Shown here: positions 1 through 7,605 of the stretch, piece by piece
Layout of the letters: each line of letters opens with the position of its first letter
Numbering within the stretch: position 1 is the first letter of the stretch
Origin: an uncultured Muribaculaceae bacterium
GTDB lineage: Bacteria; Bacteroidota; Bacteroidia; Bacteroidales; Muribaculaceae
Reading direction: 5' to 3'
Assembly (NCBI GenBank): GCA_910587915.1
Contig: CAJUOB010000004.1
Coordinates: 78,172-142,171, forward strand
Length of the DNA stretch: 64,000 nucleotides
Notes under the pieces: model-generated
Database searches by the model: none
What the model saw: only the letters and a program-made list of their open reading frames with translations
Told to the model about the DNA's origin: nothing
Translations under genes and position numbers: made by a program

Positions 1-56
1 ATTATTAATTATCCATTATTAATTATCCATTATTAATTATCCATTATTAATTATCA
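1..56. repeat. Heptad tandem repeat array at the left window edge
   Basis: Eight consecutive 7-bp units, alternating ATTATTA and ATTATCC (a 14-bp period), run from the first base to just before the merR start. The array may continue beyond the left edge. Its 7-bp periodicity matches the arrays at 9394-9494 and 12673-12887, although the unit sequence differs. Confidence 0.9.
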
Positions 57-58
57 TC

Positions 59-400
59 GTGGATTTAGACAAAAAATTCTATCGAATCGGCGACGTAGCC
101 GAGCTGCTCGACCTGCCGCAGTCGACTCTCCGCTTCTGGGAGAACAATATTCCGGAAGTGCGACCACGACGCACGCAAGGTGGCTCGCGCATGTACTCAC
201 CGGCCGATATCGAAAGGCTGCGTATCATCAAATTTCTAATCAAGGACAAAGGATTGAAAGTGGATGCAGCCCGCGAACATCTGCGCAAAAACCGTCGTGC
301 CGTCGAAAAGACACATGAGGTCATCATGAGGCTTCAGGAAGTGCGCCGTCGCCTGGATTCGCTTCTCTATGCCCTCGACTACAGGCCTAAAACAGAGTGA
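59..400 (+). CDS. MerR-family transcriptional regulator
   Basis: This is a 113-residue MerR-type DNA-binding protein. The N-terminus (FYRIGDVAELLDLPQSTLRF, about residues 7-26) is the typical MerR helix-turn-helix, followed by the wing (ARP-like PRRTQGGSRMY) and a short predicted coiled coil at about residues 75-105. No C-terminal effector domain or cysteine sensor cluster is present, as in the short MerR proteins common in Bacteroidetes, so the ligand cannot be predicted. The start is a GTG three bases after the repeat array, so its promoter, if separate, lies in the array or outside the window. The 3' end overlaps by 14 bp the convergent small gene on the other strand. Confidence 0.9.
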   Translation: MDLDKKFYRIGDVAELLDLPQSTLRFWENNIPEVRPRRTQGGSRMYSPADIERLRIIKFLIKDKGLKVDAAREHLRKNRRAVEKTHEVIMRLQEVRRRLDSLLYALDYRPKTE

Positions 401-632
401 GCTGTACGCCCGGAGCGGCGGGACTGATGAAAAGCGAGCGGCATGCACGCCAACCGCGGCTTGTATTTAGCACGCTCAGTTGTACAAGCCCGACCACCGA
501 CCCTACAGCGCAGCGGATGGCACGGTATACATCGGCAAATGAAGTGAAGCCGTCGGAAGTGAAGGTTGCCACTGTCCGTCCCTTATAGGATGCTGTGGCG
601 CAAAGAATATCGGAAGAAGAGATGGGTGTCAT
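387..632 (-). CDS. Small conserved-looking protein of unknown function (81 aa)
   Basis: An 81-residue frame starts at an ATG (630-632) and stops at 387, overlapping the 3' end of merR by 14 bp. A good Bacteroidetes -7 box (TAAATTTG, 659-666 on this strand) would place a transcript start about 20 nt before the ATG, which is the main argument that it is real. The protein has no signal peptide or membrane segment. It has an Arg-rich middle (NTSRGWRACRS) and ends in the hydrophobic tail GVQLTLF. I do not recognise a named family. The antisense reading frames in this stretch look less coherent. Confidence 0.55.
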   Translation of the reverse strand: MTPISSSDILCATASYKGRTVATFTSDGFTSFADVYRAIRCAVGSVVGLVQLSVLNTSRGWRACRSLFISPAAPGVQLTLF

Positions 633-658
633 TTTTGCTGTTTTGTTTGTTTACACTG

Positions 659-666
659 CAAATTTA
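659..666 (-). promoter_or_regulatory. -7 promoter element for the 81-aa gene
   Basis: On the minus strand the sequence reads TAAATTTG, an exact match to the Bacteroidetes TAnnTTTG box, 27 bp before the ATG at 632. No convincing -33 TTTG is visible at the expected spacing. Confidence 0.55.
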
Positions 667-765
667 GCCCCGCGCATATGCCATAATTGTGCACGCCTAT
701 AACAAAAAGAGTTAATAGACATTTATTATTGACTATATAATCGTTTAATATAAAAACGTTTCTCT

Positions 766-2034
766 ATGAAAGCCCTACACCATATTCTCGCCATAGCGCT
801 ACTGGCATCGTCCACGATTGCCAATGCCGCCGACCCGATGGCCACAACCTACTCCATGACCCAATGCGAAGGGTCTCTGACTCCATACCGCGAACCGGCG
901 GCAGAACCGGCATATCCCGACTCCCTCGTGCCTGTGTTCGTGAACCATGTAGGGCGCCATGGAGCACGCTACCCAGCATCGGCATCCAACTGCCTGACAC
1001 TGCGGAAAGCATTGCTCCGCGCCGACAGCCTCGGCACCATCACCCCGCTTGGACGCCAACTTCAGAAACTCAACGAACGCGTAATCGCCATCAGCAACGG
1101 CCGCTGGGGTGCACTCGACTCGCTCGGCATAGCCGAACAGGAAGGAATCGCCACCCGAATGTTCTACAACTACACCGAGGTATTCAGCAACGGCGGTGTG
1201 GTGCAGGCACTTTCATCGTATTCTCCCAGAGCCATGATGAGCATGTATGCCTTCACACACCAGCTCGACCGACTCAGCAACCGCCTCACGTTCACCACCT
1301 CGACAGGACGCATCAACTCTGCACTTATGCGACCCTTCGATACAGTACAGTCCTACCTCGATTTCCGCAAAGACAAGACCTGGGAACCGCCCTACAAGGA
1401 ATATCTCATGCAGTTCTGCCCCACAAGCGCACTTGCCCGCGTGCTGGGTGAAAACTATCCGCACACCGACGCTAAGGCCGAGAAAGAACTTGCACTTGTG
1501 GAATATTACGTAGTATCGGGGCTACAGGCCATGGGCGAAAAGTCGGAAATGTCGGTATACTTTTCTGAAAGCGAAGCCAATGCCTTGTGGAGCTGTTTCA
1601 ACCTGCGGCAGTATCTTCAGCGTACGGCGACAACTATCTCCGCTGTACCCGCCGAGATTGCAGCCGATCTGGTGATGAACCTGATAGAGACCACCGATGC
1701 ATTTATATCCGGAGCCGATCCCGCAGCTTGCGCCATACTGCGGTTTGGCCATGCCGAAACCCTCATGCCACTGTTATCGCTCATACGCGTGCCCGGCTGC
1801 AATTACCTCACCAACTACTTCGACACAGTTGCCCAGCACTGGCGCGACTTCGATGTAGTGCCAATGGCGGCAAATGTACAGTTTGTACTTTTCAAAGCCC
1901 GGAAATCCGGCAAATACTACATGCGGGTAGAACTCAACGAACGTCCTGTGGCGCTACGTCAGGGCGATACCGCCACCATCTATCCTTGGGGTGAGCTACG
2001 CAGATATCTGACCAATTGCATTCCCATGCTGTAA
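766..2034 (+). CDS. Histidine-type phosphatase, MINPP-like phytase
   Basis: A secreted 422-residue branch-2 histidine phosphatase. An N-terminal signal peptide (about residues 1-21, ending ANA) targets it to the periplasm or beyond. The catalytic RHGAR motif is at residues 64-68. The proton-donor motif is HAE (residues 329-331) rather than HD, which is characteristic of multiple inositol polyphosphate phosphatases, including the Bacteroides MINPP phytases. Length fits that family. The predicted role is removal of phosphates from inositol hexakisphosphate (phytate) outside the cytoplasm to supply phosphate. It stands alone, with a small hairpin 3' of it. Family assignment rests on the two motifs; substrate is inferred. 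Confidence 0.88.
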   Translation: MKALHHILAIALLASSTIANAADPMATTYSMTQCEGSLTPYREPAAEPAYPDSLVPVFVNHVGRHGARYPASASNCLTLRKALLRADSLGTITPLGRQLQKLNERVIAISNGRWGALDSLGIAEQEGIATRMFYNYTEVFSNGGVVQALSSYSPRAMMSMYAFTHQLDRLSNRLTFTTSTGRINSALMRPFDTVQSYLDFRKDKTWEPPYKEYLMQFCPTSALARVLGENYPHTDAKAEKELALVEYYVVSGLQAMGEKSEMSVYFSESEANALWSCFNLRQYLQRTATTISAVPAEIAADLVMNLIETTDAFISGADPAACAILRFGHAETLMPLLSLIRVPGCNYLTNYFDTVAQHWRDFDVVPMAANVQFVLFKARKSGKYYMRVELNERPVALRQGDTATIYPWGELRRYLTNCIPML

Positions 2035-2059
2035 ATACAGCCTGCGCGCACATCACGCA

Positions 2060-2078
2060 GCTGCCTTTTTGAGGCAGC
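2060..2078 (+). terminator. Weak hairpin 3' of the phosphatase gene
   Basis: GCTGCCT and AGGCAGC form a perfect 7-bp stem around a T-rich loop, 26 bp after the phosphatase stop codon. No T-tract follows, so termination here is only possible, not certain. Confidence 0.4.
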
Positions 2079-2122
2079 CATCGCTATAGCCACCATAGGT
2101 TATTATAGGTCGATGCTGCGAT

Positions 2123-2156
2123 TTTGCCATAATATGCTTTTTTTTTGCTATTTTTG
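2123..2156 (+). promoter_or_regulatory. Promoter of the 55-aa membrane protein-dxs-trkAH-yraN run
   Basis: A -7 box TATTTTTG lies at 2149-2156 with TTTG at 2123-2126 (22 bp spacer). The predicted transcript start near 2163 falls downstream of an in-frame upstream start at 2113, so it selects the ATG at 2179 as the start of the first gene. Confidence 0.6.
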
Positions 2157-2178
2157 CGGTCTAAGAAAGTATTGGCAT

Positions 2179-2346
2179 ATGAATACATCGGTCATCATCC
2201 GCTTCGTAATCCTGGGTCTGCTGTGGCTCGGACTGGTAGGCTACATACTGACTCACGCCCAAATAACCCTCTACACCATATTCATAATCTTCGCATCTGC
2301 CATAATCATTTTTGTGCCGATGTATAAAAAATATATAAAGAAATGA
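2179..2346 (+). CDS. Small two-helix membrane protein (55 aa)
   Basis: A 55-residue protein with two hydrophobic segments (about residues 6-25 and 30-48) separated by the short HAQ turn, ending in a basic tail (KKYIKK). This topology predicts a hairpin in the inner membrane with both ends in the cytoplasm. The reading frame extends upstream to 2113, but the promoter at 2149-2156 makes the ATG at 2179 the likely start. It overlaps dxs by 4 bp (ATGA), so translation is probably coupled. No family is recognised; function unknown. Confidence 0.7.
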   Translation: MNTSVIIRFVILGLLWLGLVGYILTHAQITLYTIFIIFASAIIIFVPMYKKYIKK

Positions 2347-4277
2347 GCGCCCAAGCACAACCGGGCTCTCTGCTCGCCAAAATAGACAGCCCCGCCGACC
2401 TCAGGAAACTGACAATCGAGGAGCTGCCACAGCTATGCGCCGAGATACGGCAATTCCTTATCGATTCACTAGCTGTCAACCCCGGACACTTTGCCTCGAG
2501 CATGGGTGCCGTGGAGATGACTGTGGCCCTTCACTATGTTTTCGACACACCCTACGACCGCATTGTATGGGACGTGGGGCATCAGGCCTACGGGCATAAA
2601 CTACTCACCGGCAGGCGCGACGCCTTTGCATCGAACCGTACATTCGGGGGATTGAGCGGCTTCCCCAATCCTGATGAAAGCCCCTACGACTCCTTCTCGG
2701 CCGGACATGCATCCAACTCCATATCGGCAGCCCTCGGCATGGCCATCGCCGCAAAACTCAAAAGCGACGAACCTCGCCGGAATGTGGTGGCGGTAGTAGG
2801 CGATGCCTCCATCAGCGGCGGCCTTGCATTCGAGGGACTAAACAATGCAGCCAACACTCCGAATAATCTGCTGATTGTGCTCAACGACAACGACATGTCG
2901 ATCGACCGCAATGTCGGCGCCCTCAACTCTCAGCTGGCCCATATCAATACCTCGCGGATATACAACGATATACGCTTCAAGGCATTCAAGGTGCTGAAGA
3001 AGCTGCATCTGGTGAGCGACCGTCGCAAAGGCGCTCTTCTACGTTTTAACAACAGCCTCAAATCGCTGCTTTCGAAACAGCAAAATATTTTCGAGGGACT
3101 AAACATACGCTATTTCGGACCTTTCGACGGCCACGACATAGCAACAATAGTGAGAGTTCTCACCGATATCCGCGACATGGAAGGTCCACGGATTCTCCAT
3201 CTGCGCACCGTGAAAGGCAAGGGATACGCACCGGCGGAAGCCGACCCTGCATCGTGGCATGCACCCGGCAAATTCGATCCGGCGACAGGCCGACGCCAGT
3301 CGTCAACGCCCGGTGCTCCACTGAAATATCAGGATGTATTCGGCAACACACTGCTCGAACTCGCACGCAAGAACGACCGCATAGTGGCCATCACAGCCGC
3401 CATGCCCTCGGGCACATCGATATCGACCATGCAGGCCGAGATGCCCGAGCGTGTATTCGACGTCGGCATATCCGAAGGACACGCCGTGACATTTGCCGGC
3501 GGTCTTGCCAAAGACGGCATGCGGCCATTCGTGGGCATCTACTCGAGCTTTCTACAGCGCGGCTACGACCATATTATCCACGACGTGGCCCTGCAGCGGC
3601 TCCCAGTCACCTTCTGCATAGACCGCGCAGGTATCGTGGGAGAGGATGGTGCCACCCACCACGGTGCATTCGATATAGCGTATATGCGTTCGGTGCCCGG
3701 CATGATTGTGGCATCGGGACGCGATGAGCATGCCCTGCGCAATCTGCTCTTCACCGCCCAGGCCGCCGACCATGGCCCATTCGCTATCCGCTACCCTCGT
3801 GGCGGAGGAAAGCTCACCGACTGGCGCAATGAAATGCACACAATGCCTATAGGCAAGGGCGAAAAACTTTCGGATGGCCACGACATAGCAGTTCTGACAA
3901 TAGGCCCGGTAGCCGCCGAAGCAGCCACTGCTATCGAACGCGCCAAAGCCGATGGCATCAGCGCCGCACACTGCGACATGATATTCGCCAAACCCATCGA
4001 CGAAGAGATACTCGCCGAGGTCGCTGCCATGAACTGCCCCGTGGTGACAGTGGAAGACGGCACCATCGATGGCGGCATGGGAAGTGCCGTGGCCGACTGG
4101 TTCGCCGCCAACGGCACTCCGCGCACTGTAGTCCGTCTGGGAATGCCCGACCGATTCATTCCGCAAGGCACACCCGCCCAGCTCCACGCCATGTGTGGCT
4201 ACGACAGTGAGGGTATTCTGGCCGCAATACGCAGCCTGGTGCCCTGCAAGGCCAAAACTCCAATCAATAGCCTATGA
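2343..4277 (+). CDS. dxs: 1-deoxy-D-xylulose-5-phosphate synthase
   Basis: This enzyme condenses pyruvate and glyceraldehyde 3-phosphate into DXP, the first step of the MEP isoprenoid pathway and a precursor for thiamine and pyridoxal synthesis. The 644 residues are normal for DXS. The thiamine-diphosphate motif runs from GDAS (153-156) to NDNDMSI (181-187), and the conserved His49 region (GHFASSMG) is intact. The transketolase-type pyrimidine-binding and C-terminal domains follow. It overlaps the upstream 55-aa gene and trkA by 4 bp each, so it sits inside a tightly packed cotranscribed run. Confidence 0.97.
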   Translation: MSAQAQPGSLLAKIDSPADLRKLTIEELPQLCAEIRQFLIDSLAVNPGHFASSMGAVEMTVALHYVFDTPYDRIVWDVGHQAYGHKLLTGRRDAFASNRTFGGLSGFPNPDESPYDSFSAGHASNSISAALGMAIAAKLKSDEPRRNVVAVVGDASISGGLAFEGLNNAANTPNNLLIVLNDNDMSIDRNVGALNSQLAHINTSRIYNDIRFKAFKVLKKLHLVSDRRKGALLRFNNSLKSLLSKQQNIFEGLNIRYFGPFDGHDIATIVRVLTDIRDMEGPRILHLRTVKGKGYAPAEADPASWHAPGKFDPATGRRQSSTPGAPLKYQDVFGNTLLELARKNDRIVAITAAMPSGTSISTMQAEMPERVFDVGISEGHAVTFAGGLAKDGMRPFVGIYSSFLQRGYDHIIHDVALQRLPVTFCIDRAGIVGEDGATHHGAFDIAYMRSVPGMIVASGRDEHALRNLLFTAQAADHGPFAIRYPRGGGKLTDWRNEMHTMPIGKGEKLSDGHDIAVLTIGPVAAEAATAIERAKADGISAAHCDMIFAKPIDEEILAEVAAMNCPVVTVEDGTIDGGMGSAVADWFAANGTPRTVVRLGMPDRFIPQGTPAQLHAMCGYDSEGILAAIRSLVPCKAKTPINSL

Positions 4278-5608
4278 AGATAGTGATAGCAGGCGCCGGA
4301 GAGGTCGGTTCGCATCTGGCGAAGCTCCTGTCGGCAGAAGAACAGGATATTACTCTAATAGATGAGAACACCGAGCGACTTGCTGTGCTCGATGCGAACT
4401 ACAACCTCATGACGGTGGTGGGCGACCCAACCTCGTTCGCCACATTGCGCGAGGCACGCGCCGGATCGTGCGACCTGTTTATCGCAGTAACGCCCTACGA
4501 GTCCAACAACATCGTGGCATGCTCCATAGCCAAGAACCTCGGAGCACAGACCACGGTGGCACGCATCACATCCTACGACTTCATGAACCCGGCCAATACC
4601 AAGCACGTGAGACACATCGGCGTCGACCACGTGATCTATCCCGAACAGGTAGCCGCCGAGGAAATCATCACTTCGCTGAGCCGGTCGTGGATACGAAATT
4701 GGTTCGAACTCCACGAAGGCGCTATCATCCTTGCCGGTGTAAAACTACGCCAAGGCGCTCCTATAACCGGAATGAAGCTGAAGGATTTTGCCTTTACAAA
4801 CCGACATTTCCACGTGTCGGCCATAAAGCGCAACCACGAGACCATCATTCCGCGAGGCGACGACCACATAGAGAACGGCGACATACTCTACTTCACCACT
4901 ACGCGCGACCATATAGAAGATCTCCTCACTCTCACCGGAAAGACCGAGCACAAGATACGCCGCGTGCTCATAATGGGAGGTTCGAAAATAGCGGTACGCT
5001 TGGTAAATCTGGCCGGCAACCGCTTCAAATTCAAGATTGTGGAGAGCGATATCGATATATGTCGAAAACTGCCGCAGAAGTGTCCCGACTGTGAAATCAT
5101 ACACGGCGACGCACGCGACGCAGATCTGCTCGCCGACATTGGAATTGCCGATATGGATGCTTTCGTGGCCCTTACCGACAGCTCCGAGACCAACATTTTC
5201 ACATGCCTCACGGCAAAAGAATTAGGCGTAAAGAAGACTGTCGCCGACGTAGAGAACATCCAGTTCATATCGCAGGCCGAGAACCTCAATATCGGCATGG
5301 TGGTCAACAAAAAGCTGCTTGCGTCGAGCACCATCTTCCAGCTGCTGCTCGATGCCGACTCCTCGACCTCGAAATGCCTGGCTCTTGCCGACGCAGAAGT
5401 AGCCGAACTCGAGGTGCATGAAGGTTCGAAGATAACCCGCTCGCCTGTAAAAGACCTGAAATTGTCGCACGACATGACACTCGCCGGCCTCATACGCAAT
5501 GGCGAAGGTATGCTCATCACCGGTAACACCGTGCTGCAAGCCGGCGACCACGTGCTCGTGTTCTGCCTCGCAGGAGCACTCCACAAGGTAGAAAAATTAT
5601 TCAACTGA
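4274..5608 (+). CDS. trkA: Trk potassium uptake regulatory subunit TrkA
   Basis: A 444-residue cytoplasmic NAD-binding regulator of the Trk potassium channel. Two tandem RCK modules are visible. The first begins at the N-terminus with a Rossmann glycine motif (GAGEVG, residues 7-12). The second begins near residue 230 (RRVLIMGGSKIA), and each is followed by a TrkA-C-like part. Length is close to the usual 450-460. It overlaps dxs by 4 bp and trkH by 1 bp (TGATG), consistent with stoichiometric synthesis with the channel subunit encoded next. Confidence 0.96.
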   Translation: MKIVIAGAGEVGSHLAKLLSAEEQDITLIDENTERLAVLDANYNLMTVVGDPTSFATLREARAGSCDLFIAVTPYESNNIVACSIAKNLGAQTTVARITSYDFMNPANTKHVRHIGVDHVIYPEQVAAEEIITSLSRSWIRNWFELHEGAIILAGVKLRQGAPITGMKLKDFAFTNRHFHVSAIKRNHETIIPRGDDHIENGDILYFTTTRDHIEDLLTLTGKTEHKIRRVLIMGGSKIAVRLVNLAGNRFKFKIVESDIDICRKLPQKCPDCEIIHGDARDADLLADIGIADMDAFVALTDSSETNIFTCLTAKELGVKKTVADVENIQFISQAENLNIGMVVNKKLLASSTIFQLLLDADSSTSKCLALADAEVAELEVHEGSKITRSPVKDLKLSHDMTLAGLIRNGEGMLITGNTVLQAGDHVLVFCLAGALHKVEKLFN

Positions 5609-7095
5609 TGGCCCTCTTCAAACTGTCGCACAGGCACTTCATCAACTGGCGCATATTGGCGCGCATCATGGGATGGCTTCTGCTTATTGAAGGCATTTTC
5701 ATGTTGGTGCCCACGCTCACATGCGTGGCCTACGGCGAATCCGACTGGCTGCCTTTTGCCGCCACAGCCGCACTCACGCTTGCCACTGGCACCGCTTTGG
5801 CCCGATTCTCGCATCCGATATCCATCCACATGGGCAAACGCGACGGATATCTGCTCACCGCAATGGTATGGGTGGTATTCTCGGTGTTCGGCATGATTCC
5901 GTTTCTGTTCTGCACCAAGGCCGTAGGATTGTCCGACGCATTCTTCGAGGCTATGTCGGGCTTCACCACCACCGGAGCGTCGGTGCTCGACAGCATCGAA
6001 GGCATGAGCCACGGCATACACTTGTGGCGCGCACTGATGCAGTGGATAGGGGGTATGGGTATAATACTGTTCACGCTCGCCGTAATACCGATGCTCAACC
6101 ACTCGGGCGGCATGCAGATGTTCAATGCCGAAGTCACCGGAATCACGCACGACAAAATACAGCCGCGTATCAGCCAGACTGCCAAGAGTCTATGGCTGAT
6201 ATATATCGGCCTCACAGCTGTGCTTATACTCCTGCTATGGGCAGGCCCGATGAATCTTTTCGACAGCTTCTGCCATGGCTTCGGGGCTATATCCACCGGT
6301 GGCTATTCCTCGCATGAAGACGGAATTGCGGCGTGGACCGATTCTCTCTACATCAAGATTGTACTGATCGTGTTCATGTTTCTTGGAGGCGTCAACTTCG
6401 GTCTTATCTACAAATGTCTGCAGGGCAATTTCAGCTCACTACGCACCAACGATGTATTCCGCACGTATGTGGCCATAATACTTGGCATGCTCGTGCTATT
6501 CTCCACCACAATACTGCTCCGCGGCCAGGCCTCCAACTGGGTCGAAGCGATTATCGACCCACTTTTCCAGATAGTGTCGACAATTACATCGACAGGCTTC
6601 AGCACCAGCAACTATGAGGCTTGGGGACCATTTGTGCTATCACTGACTTTTGTCATGATGTTTTTCGGTGCATGTGCCGGAAGCACCAGCGGTGGTGCAA
6701 AAATCGACCGCATACTCTATCTGTTTAAAAACGCTCACAACGAACTCTACCGATGCCTCTTCCCCAACTCCATAATGTCGGTGAAAGTCAACGACCGCGT
6801 GGTCAATCCCGAGCTTGTGAGCAAGGTGATAGCCTTCCTGTGCATCTACATGCTGCTCATAGTAGCCGGAGGCATGGCTCTGACAGCATGCGGAGTACCA
6901 CTCGTCGACGCCTTCTTCTCCTCATTCTCATGCCTGTCGAACACAGGGCTCGGCGCCGGCGTCACCGGATATGGCAACTCCTACGACATACTGCCCGATA
7001 CGGCCAAATGGATACTATCGTTCCAGATGCTCACCGGACGTCTCGAAATCTTCACTATTCTGGTGCTGTTCACGCCGGCATTTTGGCGCCGCTGA
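5608..7095 (+). CDS. trkH: Trk potassium channel subunit TrkH
   Basis: A 495-residue integral membrane protein of the SKT (TrkH/KtrB) family, the pore that takes up K+ with TrkA as its gate regulator. Selectivity-filter-like P-loop segments are visible (for example SGFTTTGASV, AISTGGYS, ITSTGFST and LSNTGLGAG, one per MPM repeat), with about ten membrane helices. The C-terminal residues match the family. It begins on the last base of the trkA stop codon. Confidence 0.96.
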   Translation: MALFKLSHRHFINWRILARIMGWLLLIEGIFMLVPTLTCVAYGESDWLPFAATAALTLATGTALARFSHPISIHMGKRDGYLLTAMVWVVFSVFGMIPFLFCTKAVGLSDAFFEAMSGFTTTGASVLDSIEGMSHGIHLWRALMQWIGGMGIILFTLAVIPMLNHSGGMQMFNAEVTGITHDKIQPRISQTAKSLWLIYIGLTAVLILLLWAGPMNLFDSFCHGFGAISTGGYSSHEDGIAAWTDSLYIKIVLIVFMFLGGVNFGLIYKCLQGNFSSLRTNDVFRTYVAIILGMLVLFSTTILLRGQASNWVEAIIDPLFQIVSTITSTGFSTSNYEAWGPFVLSLTFVMMFFGACAGSTSGGAKIDRILYLFKNAHNELYRCLFPNSIMSVKVNDRVVNPELVSKVIAFLCIYMLLIVAGGMALTACGVPLVDAFFSSFSCLSNTGLGAGVTGYGNSYDILPDTAKWILSFQMLTGRLEIFTILVLFTPAFWRR

Positions 7096-7113
7096 CACCG
7101 TAATCACCCACTT

Positions 7114-7485
7114 ATGGCCAGACACAACCAACTCGGAAAATGGGGCGAGGACCTCGCATGCGATCTTCTCGTAGCCGACGGTTGGGCCATAGCAGAACGC
7201 AACTGGCGCCTCGGACACCTCGAAATCGACATCATAGCCATGAACACCAACACCATCGTTTTTGCCGAGGTAAAGACACGTGCCGACATCGACGAGGACC
7301 CCTTCGAGGCCATAGACCGCCGCAAAATATCCAATATGGTTCGTGCCGCCGACGCCTATCTGGCCATGCACCCCGACCTGCGACAAAATCCACGCTTCGA
7401 CCTCTTCGGCATATCCGGCACCCCCGACAACCACCGCCTCGAACACCTCCCCGACGCCTTCGATCCCCCTCTCCGCTCATATTGA
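7114..7485 (+). CDS. YraN-family (UPF0102) nuclease-like protein
   Basis: A 123-residue protein with the compact YraN fold, related to Holliday-junction-resolvase-like endonucleases. The N-terminal signature (QLGKWGEDLACDLL), the RNWR segment and the DIIAMN...FAEVKTR stretch supply the conserved acidic and E-x-K residues of a PD-(D/E)xK-like site. Biochemical function is not established for the family. It lies 18 bp after trkH on the same strand and is probably the last gene of the run. Confidence 0.9.
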   Translation: MARHNQLGKWGEDLACDLLVADGWAIAERNWRLGHLEIDIIAMNTNTIVFAEVKTRADIDEDPFEAIDRRKISNMVRAADAYLAMHPDLRQNPRFDLFGISGTPDNHRLEHLPDAFDPPLRSY

Positions 7486-7514
7486 CTGCCACATCCTTAC
7501 ACTAAATTGGCACA

Positions 7515-7529
7515 ATAAGCGCCGGAGAC
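7515..7529 (+). repeat. 15-bp element shared with the rpoD upstream region
   Basis: ATAAGCGCCGGAGAC occurs here, upstream of the aminopeptidase gene, and again at 16615-16629 upstream of the sigma factor gene, in the same orientation. Function unknown. Confidence 0.5.
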
Positions 7530-7605
7530 ATCAAAATGTTGGGCTGATTTAGAAAGTGTTTGGGGAGAAATGCTTAATTTCGCGTAGGAAAATAAATTTG
7601 AGCAT

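Noticed and set aside
3552..4187. 211-codon minus-strand open frame opposite dxs
   Set aside because: It is a shadow of the thiamine-diphosphate enzyme gene and has no recognisable domain.
4888..6150. 420-codon minus-strand open frame opposite trkA and trkH
   Set aside because: It is antisense to two well-supported genes, and its His/Tyr/Glu-rich composition is typical of a GC-rich shadow frame.
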